Positions 52,918 to 61,120 of a stretch of 64,000 nt of DNA are shown here, one piece after another. The DNA is from Tritonibacter litoralis. Lineage in GTDB: Bacteria > Pseudomonadota > Alphaproteobacteria > Rhodobacterales > Rhodobacteraceae. The DNA is taken from NCBI RefSeq assembly GCF_009496005.1, contig NZ_WIBF01000003.1, positions 62,001-126,000 of the forward strand, in the 5' to 3' direction. Every line of letters starts with the position of its first letter. Within the stretch, counting starts at the first letter, position 1. A model generated the notes under the pieces. The model worked only from the letters and a program-made list of their open reading frames with translations, ran no database searches and was not told where the DNA came from. The translations under genes were made by a program, and so were the position numbers.

Positions 52918-54060
52918 ATGTCGTCCACTGCCCCCCTGTCTGACTTGTCAGCCTGGCGCTCAGCTTTGCCGTTTTGGCTGTCGTTCCTCTTGGTTCCACT
53001 CCTATGGATCGCGGCGATTTATGGCGGGCTCTGGGTGATCCTGCCGCCTTTGGTGACCTGGTATCTTTTTGCCGCACTGGATGCGGTTTTGGGGCTGAAC
53101 AACGAAAACCCAGATCCCGAAACGCCGGACAGCGCACTGACGTGGTATCGCCGTCTCACCATTGCCTGGGTGCCCGTGCAATTCGTGACACTGTTTGGGG
53201 TGATCTATCTGGTCTCAGGGTCCCAAACGCTGAACGGGTGGGAAAAGTTTGGCGTCTTTTTTGGTATGGGGGTCCTGAGCGGTACAATTGGGATCAATTA
53301 CAGTCACGAGCTGATGCATCAGCGAAACAAAATAGAGCGTTGGCTGGGGGATATACTGCTGGCCATGGTGCTATACTCCCACTTCCGCTCGGAACATCTG
53401 TTGGTGCATCACCGCTATGTGGGCACGCCGCGTGATCCGGTTACTGCCCGGTACAACGAAGGATTTCACCGCTTTTATCCGCGCGTCTTGTGGCAGTCTT
53501 GGCACTCGTCGTTTCAGGCCGAACGGGATATGCTGGCGCGGAAATCGCGCCCGTGGACAGATCTCAGCAACCCGTTTTTCCGCTATTGGGCGTTGCAGGC
53601 CGTGATGTTGGGACTGGCCTTTGGGGTTGGCGGTGCCGCTGGAGTGCTGCTGTTTCTGGTACAAGCAGGTGTTGCGATCTGGCAGCTGGAAGTGATCAAC
53701 TATGTGGAACATTATGGGCTGACGCGTCGCCACCTTGGCGATGGGCGGTACGAACATGTCAAACCCCATCACTCGTGGAACGCAGCGCACAGGGCCACCA
53801 ATTGGCTGCTGATCAATCTGCAACGCCATTCCGACCATCATTACAAGCCAGATCGTCGTTTTCCGTTGCTTCAGACCTATGACCCCAATGAGGCGCCGCA
53901 ACTGCCCTATGGCTATCCGATAATGGCGATGGCCGCGATGGTACCGCCTGTCTGGCGCAGGGTTATGAACCCCAAGGTGCGCGCGTGGCGCAAGCAATAT
54001 TACCCAGACATCACTGAGTGGACGGATTACAACAAAGCGAGCCATCCGCCGCCGCGCTGA
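52918..54060 (+). CDS. alkB: Alkane 1-monooxygenase
   Basis: A 380-residue integral-membrane di-iron hydroxylase that oxidises the terminal carbon of n-alkanes. All histidine clusters are present: HELMH at 130-134, EHLLVHH at 159-165, the diagnostic NYVEHYGL at about 260-267, and LQRHSDHH at 301-308. The HYG motif separates true AlkB from xylene monooxygenase and fatty acid desaturases. Four to six membrane segments surround them. No rubredoxin or rubredoxin reductase gene is adjacent, so electron partners must be encoded elsewhere. The ATG follows GGAGAG. It is convergent with the globin chemoreceptor gene, 6 bases apart. Confidence 0.95.
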   Translation: MSSTAPLSDLSAWRSALPFWLSFLLVPLLWIAAIYGGLWVILPPLVTWYLFAALDAVLGLNNENPDPETPDSALTWYRRLTIAWVPVQFVTLFGVIYLVSGSQTLNGWEKFGVFFGMGVLSGTIGINYSHELMHQRNKIERWLGDILLAMVLYSHFRSEHLLVHHRYVGTPRDPVTARYNEGFHRFYPRVLWQSWHSSFQAERDMLARKSRPWTDLSNPFFRYWALQAVMLGLAFGVGGAAGVLLFLVQAGVAIWQLEVINYVEHYGLTRRHLGDGRYEHVKPHHSWNAAHRATNWLLINLQRHSDHHYKPDRRFPLLQTYDPNEAPQLPYGYPIMAMAAMVPPVWRRVMNPKVRAWRKQYYPDITEWTDYNKASHPPPR

Positions 54061-54066
54061 ACAGAG

Positions 54067-55740
54067 TTAGCCAATTGCCTGTCGATTCCCGACAGCACTC
54101 TCTTTCAGATACTGTTGCATCGCGCGTTCATGGGCGGCATTTTCGAGCGCGTTTTCCGATTGCTCCGACTTAACGCCTTGTTCGCGTAGATACTGAGCCA
54201 TGGCTTTCTCATGCGAGGTTTCTGCCGCCGATGATGTCTGAGCTGCTGATTTCAGCTCCTGGTCACGCAGATACTCTTGCATCGCTTTTTCATGGGCCGA
54301 CATTGCACCAGATGACTGCGACGACCGGGACATTTGCGGATCCGCCGCGTCGACACAGTTGATGCTTTGCTTGAGGGTTGCGACATCTGCAACGACGGCT
54401 GACATGTTTTCCGAGACTTGCGTCGCGCGGGAAGCGTTGTCCTGTGTCGCCTTGCCGAGCTGTGCGACGCTGACATCGATTTCCTGCAAACTGAGCGATT
54501 GGTCCTCGATTACAGTGTTCACTTCCTGCATCAATGTGGTCATGGCGATAGCGCCTTCGCGAATGCCGCTCAAACTCTCTCCGGTTTCGCGAACCAGATT
54601 GCAGCCTTCACGCACTTGCCGTGAACTTTCAGCAATCAAAGACTTTACCTCATTCGCTGATTGTGTTGCCCGCCCGGCCAAAGCACGCACCTCGGACGCA
54701 ACCACAGCGAATCCACGACCAGCCTCTCCCGCGCGCGCGGCCTCGACACCGGCATTCAAAGCCAGCAAATTCGTCTGAAAACTGATGTCCTCAATCACTT
54801 CGACAAATTTCGCGATCTGCTCAGACGATTGTTCGATCAACTCCACCGCATCAATCGCACGTTTCACCACCTCTTCACCGGATTCCGCCTGTTTGCGATT
54901 GGTCTCTGAATTCTTTGAAGCGTTTTCTACAATACCGCGAGCTTCGTTTGCCATAGCGGTAACCCGGCTTACCGCGGCCACCGCCTCTTCCAACGTGGCC
55001 GCTTGGTCTTCAGCGCGCGACGCCATTTCATGGCTCAGCGTATGGCTTTGCTTGAGGCGTTTATCTAAAGCATCCGATTGGTTTTGTGCATCTGTGATGA
55101 TGCCCTCCCAATGGTCGATCAAATTATTGAACGACTGACGCAGTGCATCAAACTGCGTCGGAAACCCATCCTGCCCATTGTCCGGGATTTTGCTACTGTT
55201 CCCGGTTTCTTCAAATTGGCTGAACCCGTCCGACAACATATCAATGGCGCGTTTTTGATCTGCCTGTTGTGCACGGAAATACGCTTCGACAACGAGGTCA
55301 CAATCCGCCAACATCAAACGCATCAAAAGCTTTAGATGTTTCTGGACCTTAGTTTTACTGCCGATGCCCGCATTTCGCATCAAAACAGCCATCATTTCTG
55401 AACCGGCCAGAGAGTACCCACCGAGATACAGGATAAAAGGCAGGTCAATTTTGTAATGCACCTCACCGACCCGGCGGGCCGAGGCAAAGTAAGCGTTGTC
55501 AAAATTGCCCGAGAACAGCAGTGCCCAGTGTTTTTTCTGAGCCGCCTTCGCATGCTGTGCGGTTGATTGATGCGGAAAAAAACGCTTTGTCTCATCGTGG
55601 CCAAGCGCCGTTTCGTAAAAGACGTCCAGAATATCGTCGACGTTACGCAAGATGACTTCACCCATCTGTTGCAACGACTTTTTCTGATCCGCACCGAGAT
55701 CAAACCAAGTTTCCAGCTGCTTCTTAACATTAGCCGACAT
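54067..55740 (-). CDS. Globin-coupled methyl-accepting chemotaxis protein (HemAT-like)
   Basis: A 557-residue soluble chemoreceptor. The N-terminal protoglobin-type sensor (about 1-165) carries the proximal heme histidine His95 in RVGEVHYKIDLPF; there is no membrane segment. A coiled coil and MCP signalling domain (about 230-470; VEDISFQTNLLALNAGVEAARAGEAGRGF hairpin tip region) follow. The tail (about 475-557) has three copies of a HE(K/R)AMxxYL(R/K) motif with an exact 27-residue period. It probably mediates aerotaxis. The start is the ATG at 55740 with GGAG and AGG upstream; a GTG two codons earlier is possible. It is convergent with alkB. Confidence 0.92.
   Translation of the reverse strand: MSANVKKQLETWFDLGADQKKSLQQMGEVILRNVDDILDVFYETALGHDETKRFFPHQSTAQHAKAAQKKHWALLFSGNFDNAYFASARRVGEVHYKIDLPFILYLGGYSLAGSEMMAVLMRNAGIGSKTKVQKHLKLLMRLMLADCDLVVEAYFRAQQADQKRAIDMLSDGFSQFEETGNSSKIPDNGQDGFPTQFDALRQSFNNLIDHWEGIITDAQNQSDALDKRLKQSHTLSHEMASRAEDQAATLEEAVAAVSRVTAMANEARGIVENASKNSETNRKQAESGEEVVKRAIDAVELIEQSSEQIAKFVEVIEDISFQTNLLALNAGVEAARAGEAGRGFAVVASEVRALAGRATQSANEVKSLIAESSRQVREGCNLVRETGESLSGIREGAIAMTTLMQEVNTVIEDQSLSLQEIDVSVAQLGKATQDNASRATQVSENMSAVVADVATLKQSINCVDAADPQMSRSSQSSGAMSAHEKAMQEYLRDQELKSAAQTSSAAETSHEKAMAQYLREQGVKSEQSENALENAAHERAMQQYLKESAVGNRQAIG
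54087..54300 (-). repeat. Three 81-bp-period coding repeats in the chemoreceptor tail
   Basis: The heptamer AGATACT recurs at 54107, 54188 and 54269, exactly 81 bases apart, each time in the codons for the YL part of the repeated HE(K/R)AMxxYL motif. The repeats encode histidines at about residues 483, 510 and 537. The intervening linkers differ in sequence but not in length. Confidence 0.85.
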
Positions 55741-55876
55741 CTTCACCTACTCCAGCATAAATCCCGGCTAGGTTGAATGAGCCGCTCTTACAAACACCTA
55801 ATGGTCAAAAATGGAATCGTAATTATTTCACAAAATCAAACGAACACGTCACCCGTTTGCGACGGAACCCGCGATA

Positions 55877-57259
55877 TTAAGACAGGGCCCAGACCGTGAT
55901 GGGGTGCTGAATGCCCCGCACTTCCTGACGGTCGATACGTGAAAACCCTTGCAACAGATCTTGCGATTCTGCTTCAGATTGACTCTGTCGATACAGATCG
56001 TCGCTCATCACAATCTTTGCCTCCAATGCACGCGTCAGCCCTTCGAGACGGGACGCGATATTCACCGCAGTTCCGATCACAGCGTATTCGAGCCGGTTTG
56101 CCCCGATGTCGCCCAGCAGAGCTTCACCGTAGTGAACCCCGACACCGATCGAAATCACCGGCTCTCCGCGGCGTTTTCGATCCGTGTTCCACTGATCCAT
56201 GGATCGCAACATGGCCCGCCCGCAGGCAACCGCGTCACTGGCGTTTCGCTCTCCAGAAACCGGCGTGCCAAAAGTCGCCATCAGCCCGTCGCCCAGATAT
56301 TTATCGAGCGTCCCATTGTGACGAAACACCTCCCGCTCCATACGGCCATGAAACTCCCGCAAGAGCGTAATCACATCATAGGAGCTCATTTTTTCGGATA
56401 GACCCGTAAAGCCAACGATATCGACAAACAGCACCGCAATGTCTTGACGTTTGATCTCTTTCAACGGGTCGTCATTCTGGGACAAGCGCTCCACAACATT
56501 GGGCGAAAAATAGCGTGACAGATTGGCCCGTTCCCGTTCCAGCGCCGCGTTGGAAATTAACAGAGCATCAAACCGACGGATCGAAAAACCAAGGATCGCA
56601 GCCGACAGCAGAAATACCATCACCTCTTGGATCCTGAGGGAAAACACAAAATTGTTGGGGTCCAGGATCTCCAAAACGCGGGGATAGGCTGCGAGGCTGT
56701 CGACAACCACGGCCTGCAGCGTGTCGGATGGTTCGGAAAAAAACCAAGCCAGCGCAAGCGCAAGCAACCAAAGCGCACTTGTCCATGTGCCGATGGCAAT
56801 AACCGTACGCCAAGAATAAGCCATCGTACCGGCGGCCAGAATGATAAAGAAATATTGGAAGTTATCGAAGCGATAGTTGAAGGCTACCGGCAGATCATCC
56901 GTCCCAAACGGATTGGGGAAGACCATAGCAAAGGTCATGATCACCAAATCTGCAAAGATCAACAAAAGCTCGATCCGCGATTGGCCAACACGGCCAAATC
57001 GGCGAATGAGCAGGCCGTTCAGGCACAAGATGGCAAGGATCGCATGATAATAAAGGACCCCCCAATCCGGATAGACAAAGAAAATAAAAACAGCTGTGAA
57101 ACCAAGAGCAATCCAACGCGCCTTGACCGCCAGTTCTAAGCCGGCCCGCTTATGATCTTCCAGGGCCGCGCGCGCATAGGCTTCGCCGCTGCGACCACGC
57201 GGGTTGGCAGTTTCGCCAATCTGGCTGTCGGTGTCCTTTAGAAGAGAAAGATCAATCAT
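55877..57259 (-). CDS. Membrane-bound class III adenylate/guanylate cyclase
   Basis: A 460-residue cyclase with six predicted membrane segments in the first 235 residues and a catalytic CHD domain at about 275-455. Metal aspartates are in AVLFVDIVGFTGLSE and DKYLGDGLMATFG, and the transition-state asparagine and arginine are in VIGTAVNIASRLE. The product, cAMP or cGMP, cannot be fixed with confidence. The six-helix membrane part is typical of rhizobial and Rhodobacter CyaA-type enzymes. It is transcribed alone; the upstream gene ccrM reads the same way and ends in a terminator. Confidence 0.9.
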   Translation of the reverse strand: MIDLSLLKDTDSQIGETANPRGRSGEAYARAALEDHKRAGLELAVKARWIALGFTAVFIFFVYPDWGVLYYHAILAILCLNGLLIRRFGRVGQSRIELLLIFADLVIMTFAMVFPNPFGTDDLPVAFNYRFDNFQYFFIILAAGTMAYSWRTVIAIGTWTSALWLLALALAWFFSEPSDTLQAVVVDSLAAYPRVLEILDPNNFVFSLRIQEVMVFLLSAAILGFSIRRFDALLISNAALERERANLSRYFSPNVVERLSQNDDPLKEIKRQDIAVLFVDIVGFTGLSEKMSSYDVITLLREFHGRMEREVFRHNGTLDKYLGDGLMATFGTPVSGERNASDAVACGRAMLRSMDQWNTDRKRRGEPVISIGVGVHYGEALLGDIGANRLEYAVIGTAVNIASRLEGLTRALEAKIVMSDDLYRQSQSEAESQDLLQGFSRIDRQEVRGIQHPITVWALS

Positions 57260-57318
57260 CTGTGTTCCACTTTTTCGTCCCTCAACTTAACCAAAACGTG
57301 ACGTAGCGGAACCCCTTG

Positions 57319-57346
57319 TAAAAAAACCCCGCCAAAGCAGGCGGGG
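57319..57346 (-). terminator. Intrinsic terminator of ccrM
   Basis: On the minus strand a CCCCGCC/GGCGGGG stem with a 6-base loop is followed by seven Ts. It lies 57 bases after the ccrM stop. Confidence 0.9.
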
Positions 57347-57402
57347 TAAGGTGTGGCGCGCCTAAGAAGGCGCACCGGCGGTATTCTAAGATGTTCTTTG
57401 GA

Positions 57403-58515
<1,113 letters not shown>

Positions 58516-58573
58516 TCAAACCACGGCGCATTTTTGCGCTCATTTTGGTTATCAACAGGATGAGGGATTGGCG

Positions 58574-58578
58574 GATTC
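58574..58578 (-). promoter_or_regulatory. GANTC methylation site in the ccrM upstream region
   Basis: GATTC at 58574-58578, 68 bases before the ccrM start, is a CcrM target. In Caulobacter GANTC sites in the ccrM leader give methylation feedback; the same here is inference from one site. No clear CtrA-type TTAA-N7-TTAA box is seen. Confidence 0.4.
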
Positions 58579-58613
58579 AGGTCAATTCGTTTTTTGATGC
58601 AAGGGGTTATGCT

Positions 58614-59231
58614 TTACTCTTGATACAATATCTTGTGTACGGGCTTAAAACTACGCCGATGATGTGGTGTCACACCCAGTGACTTTAATGCATCACGGTG
58701 TTGTTTGGACGGGTAACCTGCGTTCTTCTCCCATCCAAATCCTGGAAACTGCTGGGCCAAATCACGCATGATCCGATCCCGCTCTTCTTTTGCCACAATT
58801 GACGCAGCCGCAATCGACAGGGATTTTGCATCCCCTTTGACGACGGCTTCTGCCGGTAAATTCAAGCCATTAGGGATCATGTTGCCATCAATCAGCAGGT
58901 AATCTGGCGGAGTCTTTAACCCCTGAACCGCGCGTTCCATCGCCAAATGTGAGGCGCGCAAGATATTCAAATTATCAATTTCGTCGACGGAAGCATGCGC
59001 GATAGAGACCTCGGCTTTCTGCAGGATCTCACGTTCGATCAGCTGGCGCCGTTTGGGAGTCAGCTTTTTGGAGTCATTCAACCCCTCGGGCATCGCCGCA
59101 ATGTCCAACACAACAGCCGCTGCAGTCACCGGGCCTGCCAAGGGGCCGCGCCCCACCTCATCAACGCCGGCAATCCGAAGAAAACCGCGCCTCTGCGCAG
59201 CCTCTTCCAAAGTGTAATCAGGATATTCCAT
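58614..59231 (-). CDS. rnhB: Ribonuclease HII
   Basis: A 205-residue RNase HII that removes ribonucleotides and RNA primers from DNA. The catalytic Asp24-Glu25 pair lies in AGVDEVGRGPLAG, with later DSKKLTPKRR, NILRASHLAMERA, LIDGN and SIVAKEERDRIM segments. Length and motif order are standard. ccrM follows on the same strand after 107 bases, a neighbourhood kept in many Rhodobacteraceae. Confidence 0.96.
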   Translation of the reverse strand: MEYPDYTLEEAAQRRGFLRIAGVDEVGRGPLAGPVTAAAVVLDIAAMPEGLNDSKKLTPKRRQLIEREILQKAEVSIAHASVDEIDNLNILRASHLAMERAVQGLKTPPDYLLIDGNMIPNGLNLPAEAVVKGDAKSLSIAAASIVAKEERDRIMRDLAQQFPGFGWEKNAGYPSKQHRDALKSLGVTPHHRRSFKPVHKILYQE

Positions 59232-59266
59232 ATCCCAGCAATGCCGTGGTTTCCAAACAGCCGCAA

Positions 59267-59295
59267 GGAAAGAGCGGCAAACGCCCGCTCTTTCC
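59267..59295 (-). terminator. Perfect 11-bp hairpin after the secreted-protein gene
   Basis: GGAAAGAGCGG (59267-59277) pairs perfectly with CCGCTCTTTCC (59285-59295) over a 7-base loop, 45 bases beyond the stop of the gene at 59340. It is probably a terminator or a 3' end stabiliser; only a short T-stretch is within the stem. Confidence 0.6.
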
Positions 59296-59339
59296 CCTGC
59301 TCGACCCGCGTGGACAGGCCTCTCCGCTGCCTCAAAAGA

Positions 59340-59861
59340 TCAGCGGTTTACGAGACGATAGCCGTTTTTCTGAAGACACCGGGTTTTGTAGGCTGTGCGT
59401 TGCTTGTGACCATTCCAAACCGACAGGCGGCATTGGCCCGGCAGGCTGTTCACGTAGCCATAGTTTTTGGACAGGCAATGATGCGACACAACCGTACGGT
59501 TTTGGCTATATTGCGGCACGATTTTCACGCAATGGGCCGGAAGGTCATATTTTGCCACGTGCTTTGGCAGCGGGCGGGGCTGATGTCGATACTCGTCACG
59601 ATGGCGTCGGCCGTCATCATGGCTGCGTGACCCGTGGGAATAGGTATACACTTCTCGCTTGCGATCCTTGCGGGCATCATTCACAGCCGCGCCGATCAAC
59701 CCCAGCGCCACAATGCCTGCTAAAAACTTGGCGACATCTTCGTCTGCGCGCGCGGGGGCGGCCGAAAATCCGCTGATGGCCAGAGACAACGCCAAGATCA
59801 CGGCAACAAACTTGCGATGCGGTTGCGGACGAGGCGGGTGGGTGCGGGGGATCAGTTTCAT
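59340..59861 (-). CDS. Secreted His/Arg-rich protein of unknown function
   Basis: A 173-residue protein I do not recognise by name. A long basic start (MKLIPRTHPPRPQPHRK) precedes a hydrophobic signal segment (FVAVILALSLAISGFSAAPARA). After a second mildly hydrophobic patch (FLAGIVALGLIGAAV) comes a linker rich in His, Arg, Ser and Asp (residues about 66-98), then a C-terminal domain with four cysteines (HC, HHC, GQC and TRC), likely two disulfides. Similar secreted proteins with this last domain are common in roseobacters. A metal- or nucleic-acid-binding linker is possible but unproven. Confidence 0.72.
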   Translation of the reverse strand: MKLIPRTHPPRPQPHRKFVAVILALSLAISGFSAAPARADEDVAKFLAGIVALGLIGAAVNDARKDRKREVYTYSHGSRSHDDGRRHRDEYRHQPRPLPKHVAKYDLPAHCVKIVPQYSQNRTVVSHHCLSKNYGYVNSLPGQCRLSVWNGHKQRTAYKTRCLQKNGYRLVNR

Positions 59862-59957
59862 CGTGTTGGACCTTTCAGGTTGCGGCCAGGGTCAGGTTAA
59901 GGCCAGGGCATCTGCCCGGTTGCTGATCTCAACCTGCCGTCGCCCCCGTCAGACAGG

Positions 59958-60018
59958 CAATATCGCCCCCTTGTTATCCAATATCAGCCCCCTCAAACCG
60001 TTGAGGTTATTGAATATC
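59958..60018 (+). promoter_or_regulatory. AATATC repeats and hairpin upstream of the small-protein/winged-helix pair
   Basis: AATATC followed by GC occurs at 59959, 59980 and 60013 in the same orientation, 21 and 33 bases apart, i.e. near whole helical turns. A perfect CCTCAA-ACCG-TTGAGG inverted repeat (59991-60006) lies between copies two and three. The block ends 27 bases before the ATG at 60045. It is a candidate binding array, perhaps for the winged-helix protein encoded just downstream. Confidence 0.45.
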
Positions 60019-60044
60019 GGCAGCGCTCCGCGCATTGTGACCCT

Positions 60045-60338
60045 ATGTTGCAGAAAACCCTGATTCCCCTGTCCATAGCGCTTGCGCTGACCCTGGCGTC
60101 GCCTATATCGGCTGCGGAATGCTATGCTGATTACAAGGCCAAAAAAGACGCCCCCCTGCGGCTCCACTATGGTGTGGTGCAATTGAACGGCCCTTGCCAA
60201 AAAGGGCCCGCCAAAAGCGAAGTTGCGACGCGTATCGCGCCCGGAGGCTGGACGTTGTTGAACGTGCTTTCGATTTTCGGCCCAGAGGGTTTGCAACAAA
60301 GGAAAGCCAATGCAGGATCCTTCTATCTCCGTTTCTGA
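60045..60338 (+). CDS. Small exported protein of unknown function
   Basis: A 97-residue protein with a clear signal peptide (MLQKTLIPLSIALALTLASPISA, cut before AECYADY). The mature part of about 74 residues holds two cysteines (ECYAD and GPCQKG) that may form a disulfide, and a basic surface. I do not recognise the family. Its last 29 bases overlap the next gene, which encodes a membrane-anchored winged-helix protein, so the pair is probably translated together and may work as a periplasmic partner and a membrane regulator. Confidence 0.75.
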   Translation: MLQKTLIPLSIALALTLASPISAAECYADYKAKKDAPLRLHYGVVQLNGPCQKGPAKSEVATRIAPGGWTLLNVLSIFGPEGLQQRKANAGSFYLRF

Positions 60339-61011
60339 GATCCGCAGCGTCGGCAGTCGGATCATTGCCGTGGGCGTGGTCTCTATTGTGGCGCTCTTGG
60401 CCATTGCCGGGACGTTGTTGTTGCTGACCCTGCCGGATGCGAACGCGTTTAATGCCCAGGTCGAACGCCTGTTTGTCGAAAGCGACATGACCAGTCAGGC
60501 GGAAATCAAACTGTTGGAAATCCTGGCCCAGTCCGGCACCGCCTTTGCCGATACGCTTAGCAGTTATCGGATGGTGATTTTTGTGCTGCTGGTCTTTGCC
60601 ACCGCGATGATGATTGCCGCACTTGTGGTGCTGGCGATGCTGGTCACGTTAAATCGCCGGATGGCCCAGATCGAGCGTGACGGAATTCAGGTCAGTGAGC
60701 TGTTGATCAGCCGAGATGAAAACATGGTCTACCTCAACAATATGGGCTTCAAACTGACACCCGCCGCGATGGAGACATTGGCGGTTCTGGCCGAGGCCCG
60801 CCTGGATGGAGACGTGCTGTCCGGGGTTGAGATTGAGGCGATGATTTCCGGTCGTGATACCGCCAATTGCGACGAAGCCGCTGGTGCCACCCGGATCAAA
60901 CGGCTGCGTGATACGCTTGGAAATCAAATGGTGAGCGAGCTGTTGGTCAAAAACATTGCCAAACGTGGATATGTCCTGGCCATCAGCAAAGACGTCATCC
61001 GGATGGTGTGA
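60310..61011 (+). CDS. Membrane-anchored OmpR-type winged-helix protein
   Basis: A 233-residue protein with two membrane segments (about 18-42 and 87-113) that bracket a periplasmic stretch of about 45 residues. The cytoplasmic part (about 114-233) reads like an OmpR/PhoB winged helix: NMVYLNNMGFKLTPAAMETLAVLAEA, DVLSGVEIEAMI, then ATRIKRLRDTLGN and LLVKNIAKRGYVLAI. Unlike ToxR or CadC, the DNA-binding part is at the C-terminus. There is no receiver domain. The ATG has AAAGGA 8 bases upstream. The family assignment rests on pattern reading and needs a profile search. Confidence 0.72.
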   Translation: MQDPSISVSEIRSVGSRIIAVGVVSIVALLAIAGTLLLLTLPDANAFNAQVERLFVESDMTSQAEIKLLEILAQSGTAFADTLSSYRMVIFVLLVFATAMMIAALVVLAMLVTLNRRMAQIERDGIQVSELLISRDENMVYLNNMGFKLTPAAMETLAVLAEARLDGDVLSGVEIEAMISGRDTANCDEAAGATRIKRLRDTLGNQMVSELLVKNIAKRGYVLAISKDVIRMV

Positions 61012-61069
61012 GACCGACGCATAATCGTAAAAAGTTTCAGCTTCGCACCCCCATCCACTGGAATATCTG

Positions 61070-61086
61070 ATATGGTGTCCCCATAT
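61070..61086 (+). promoter_or_regulatory. Inverted repeat ahead of the DUF427-cyclase gene
   Basis: ATATGG-TGTCC-CCATAT is a perfect 6-bp inverted repeat, 35 bases before the ATG at 61121. A GAATATC copy (61061-61067) directly before it repeats the element seen at 60012-60018. Confidence 0.4.
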
Positions 61087-61120
61087 CCCGCCTATTGCGC
61101 TGCAGCAAAGGAACCGGTCG

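Noticed and set aside
54087-54300. Possible CRISPR or noncoding tandem repeat
   Set aside because: The 81-base period is a multiple of three, lies in frame and encodes a repeated protein motif; the repeats are too diverged at DNA level for a CRISPR array.
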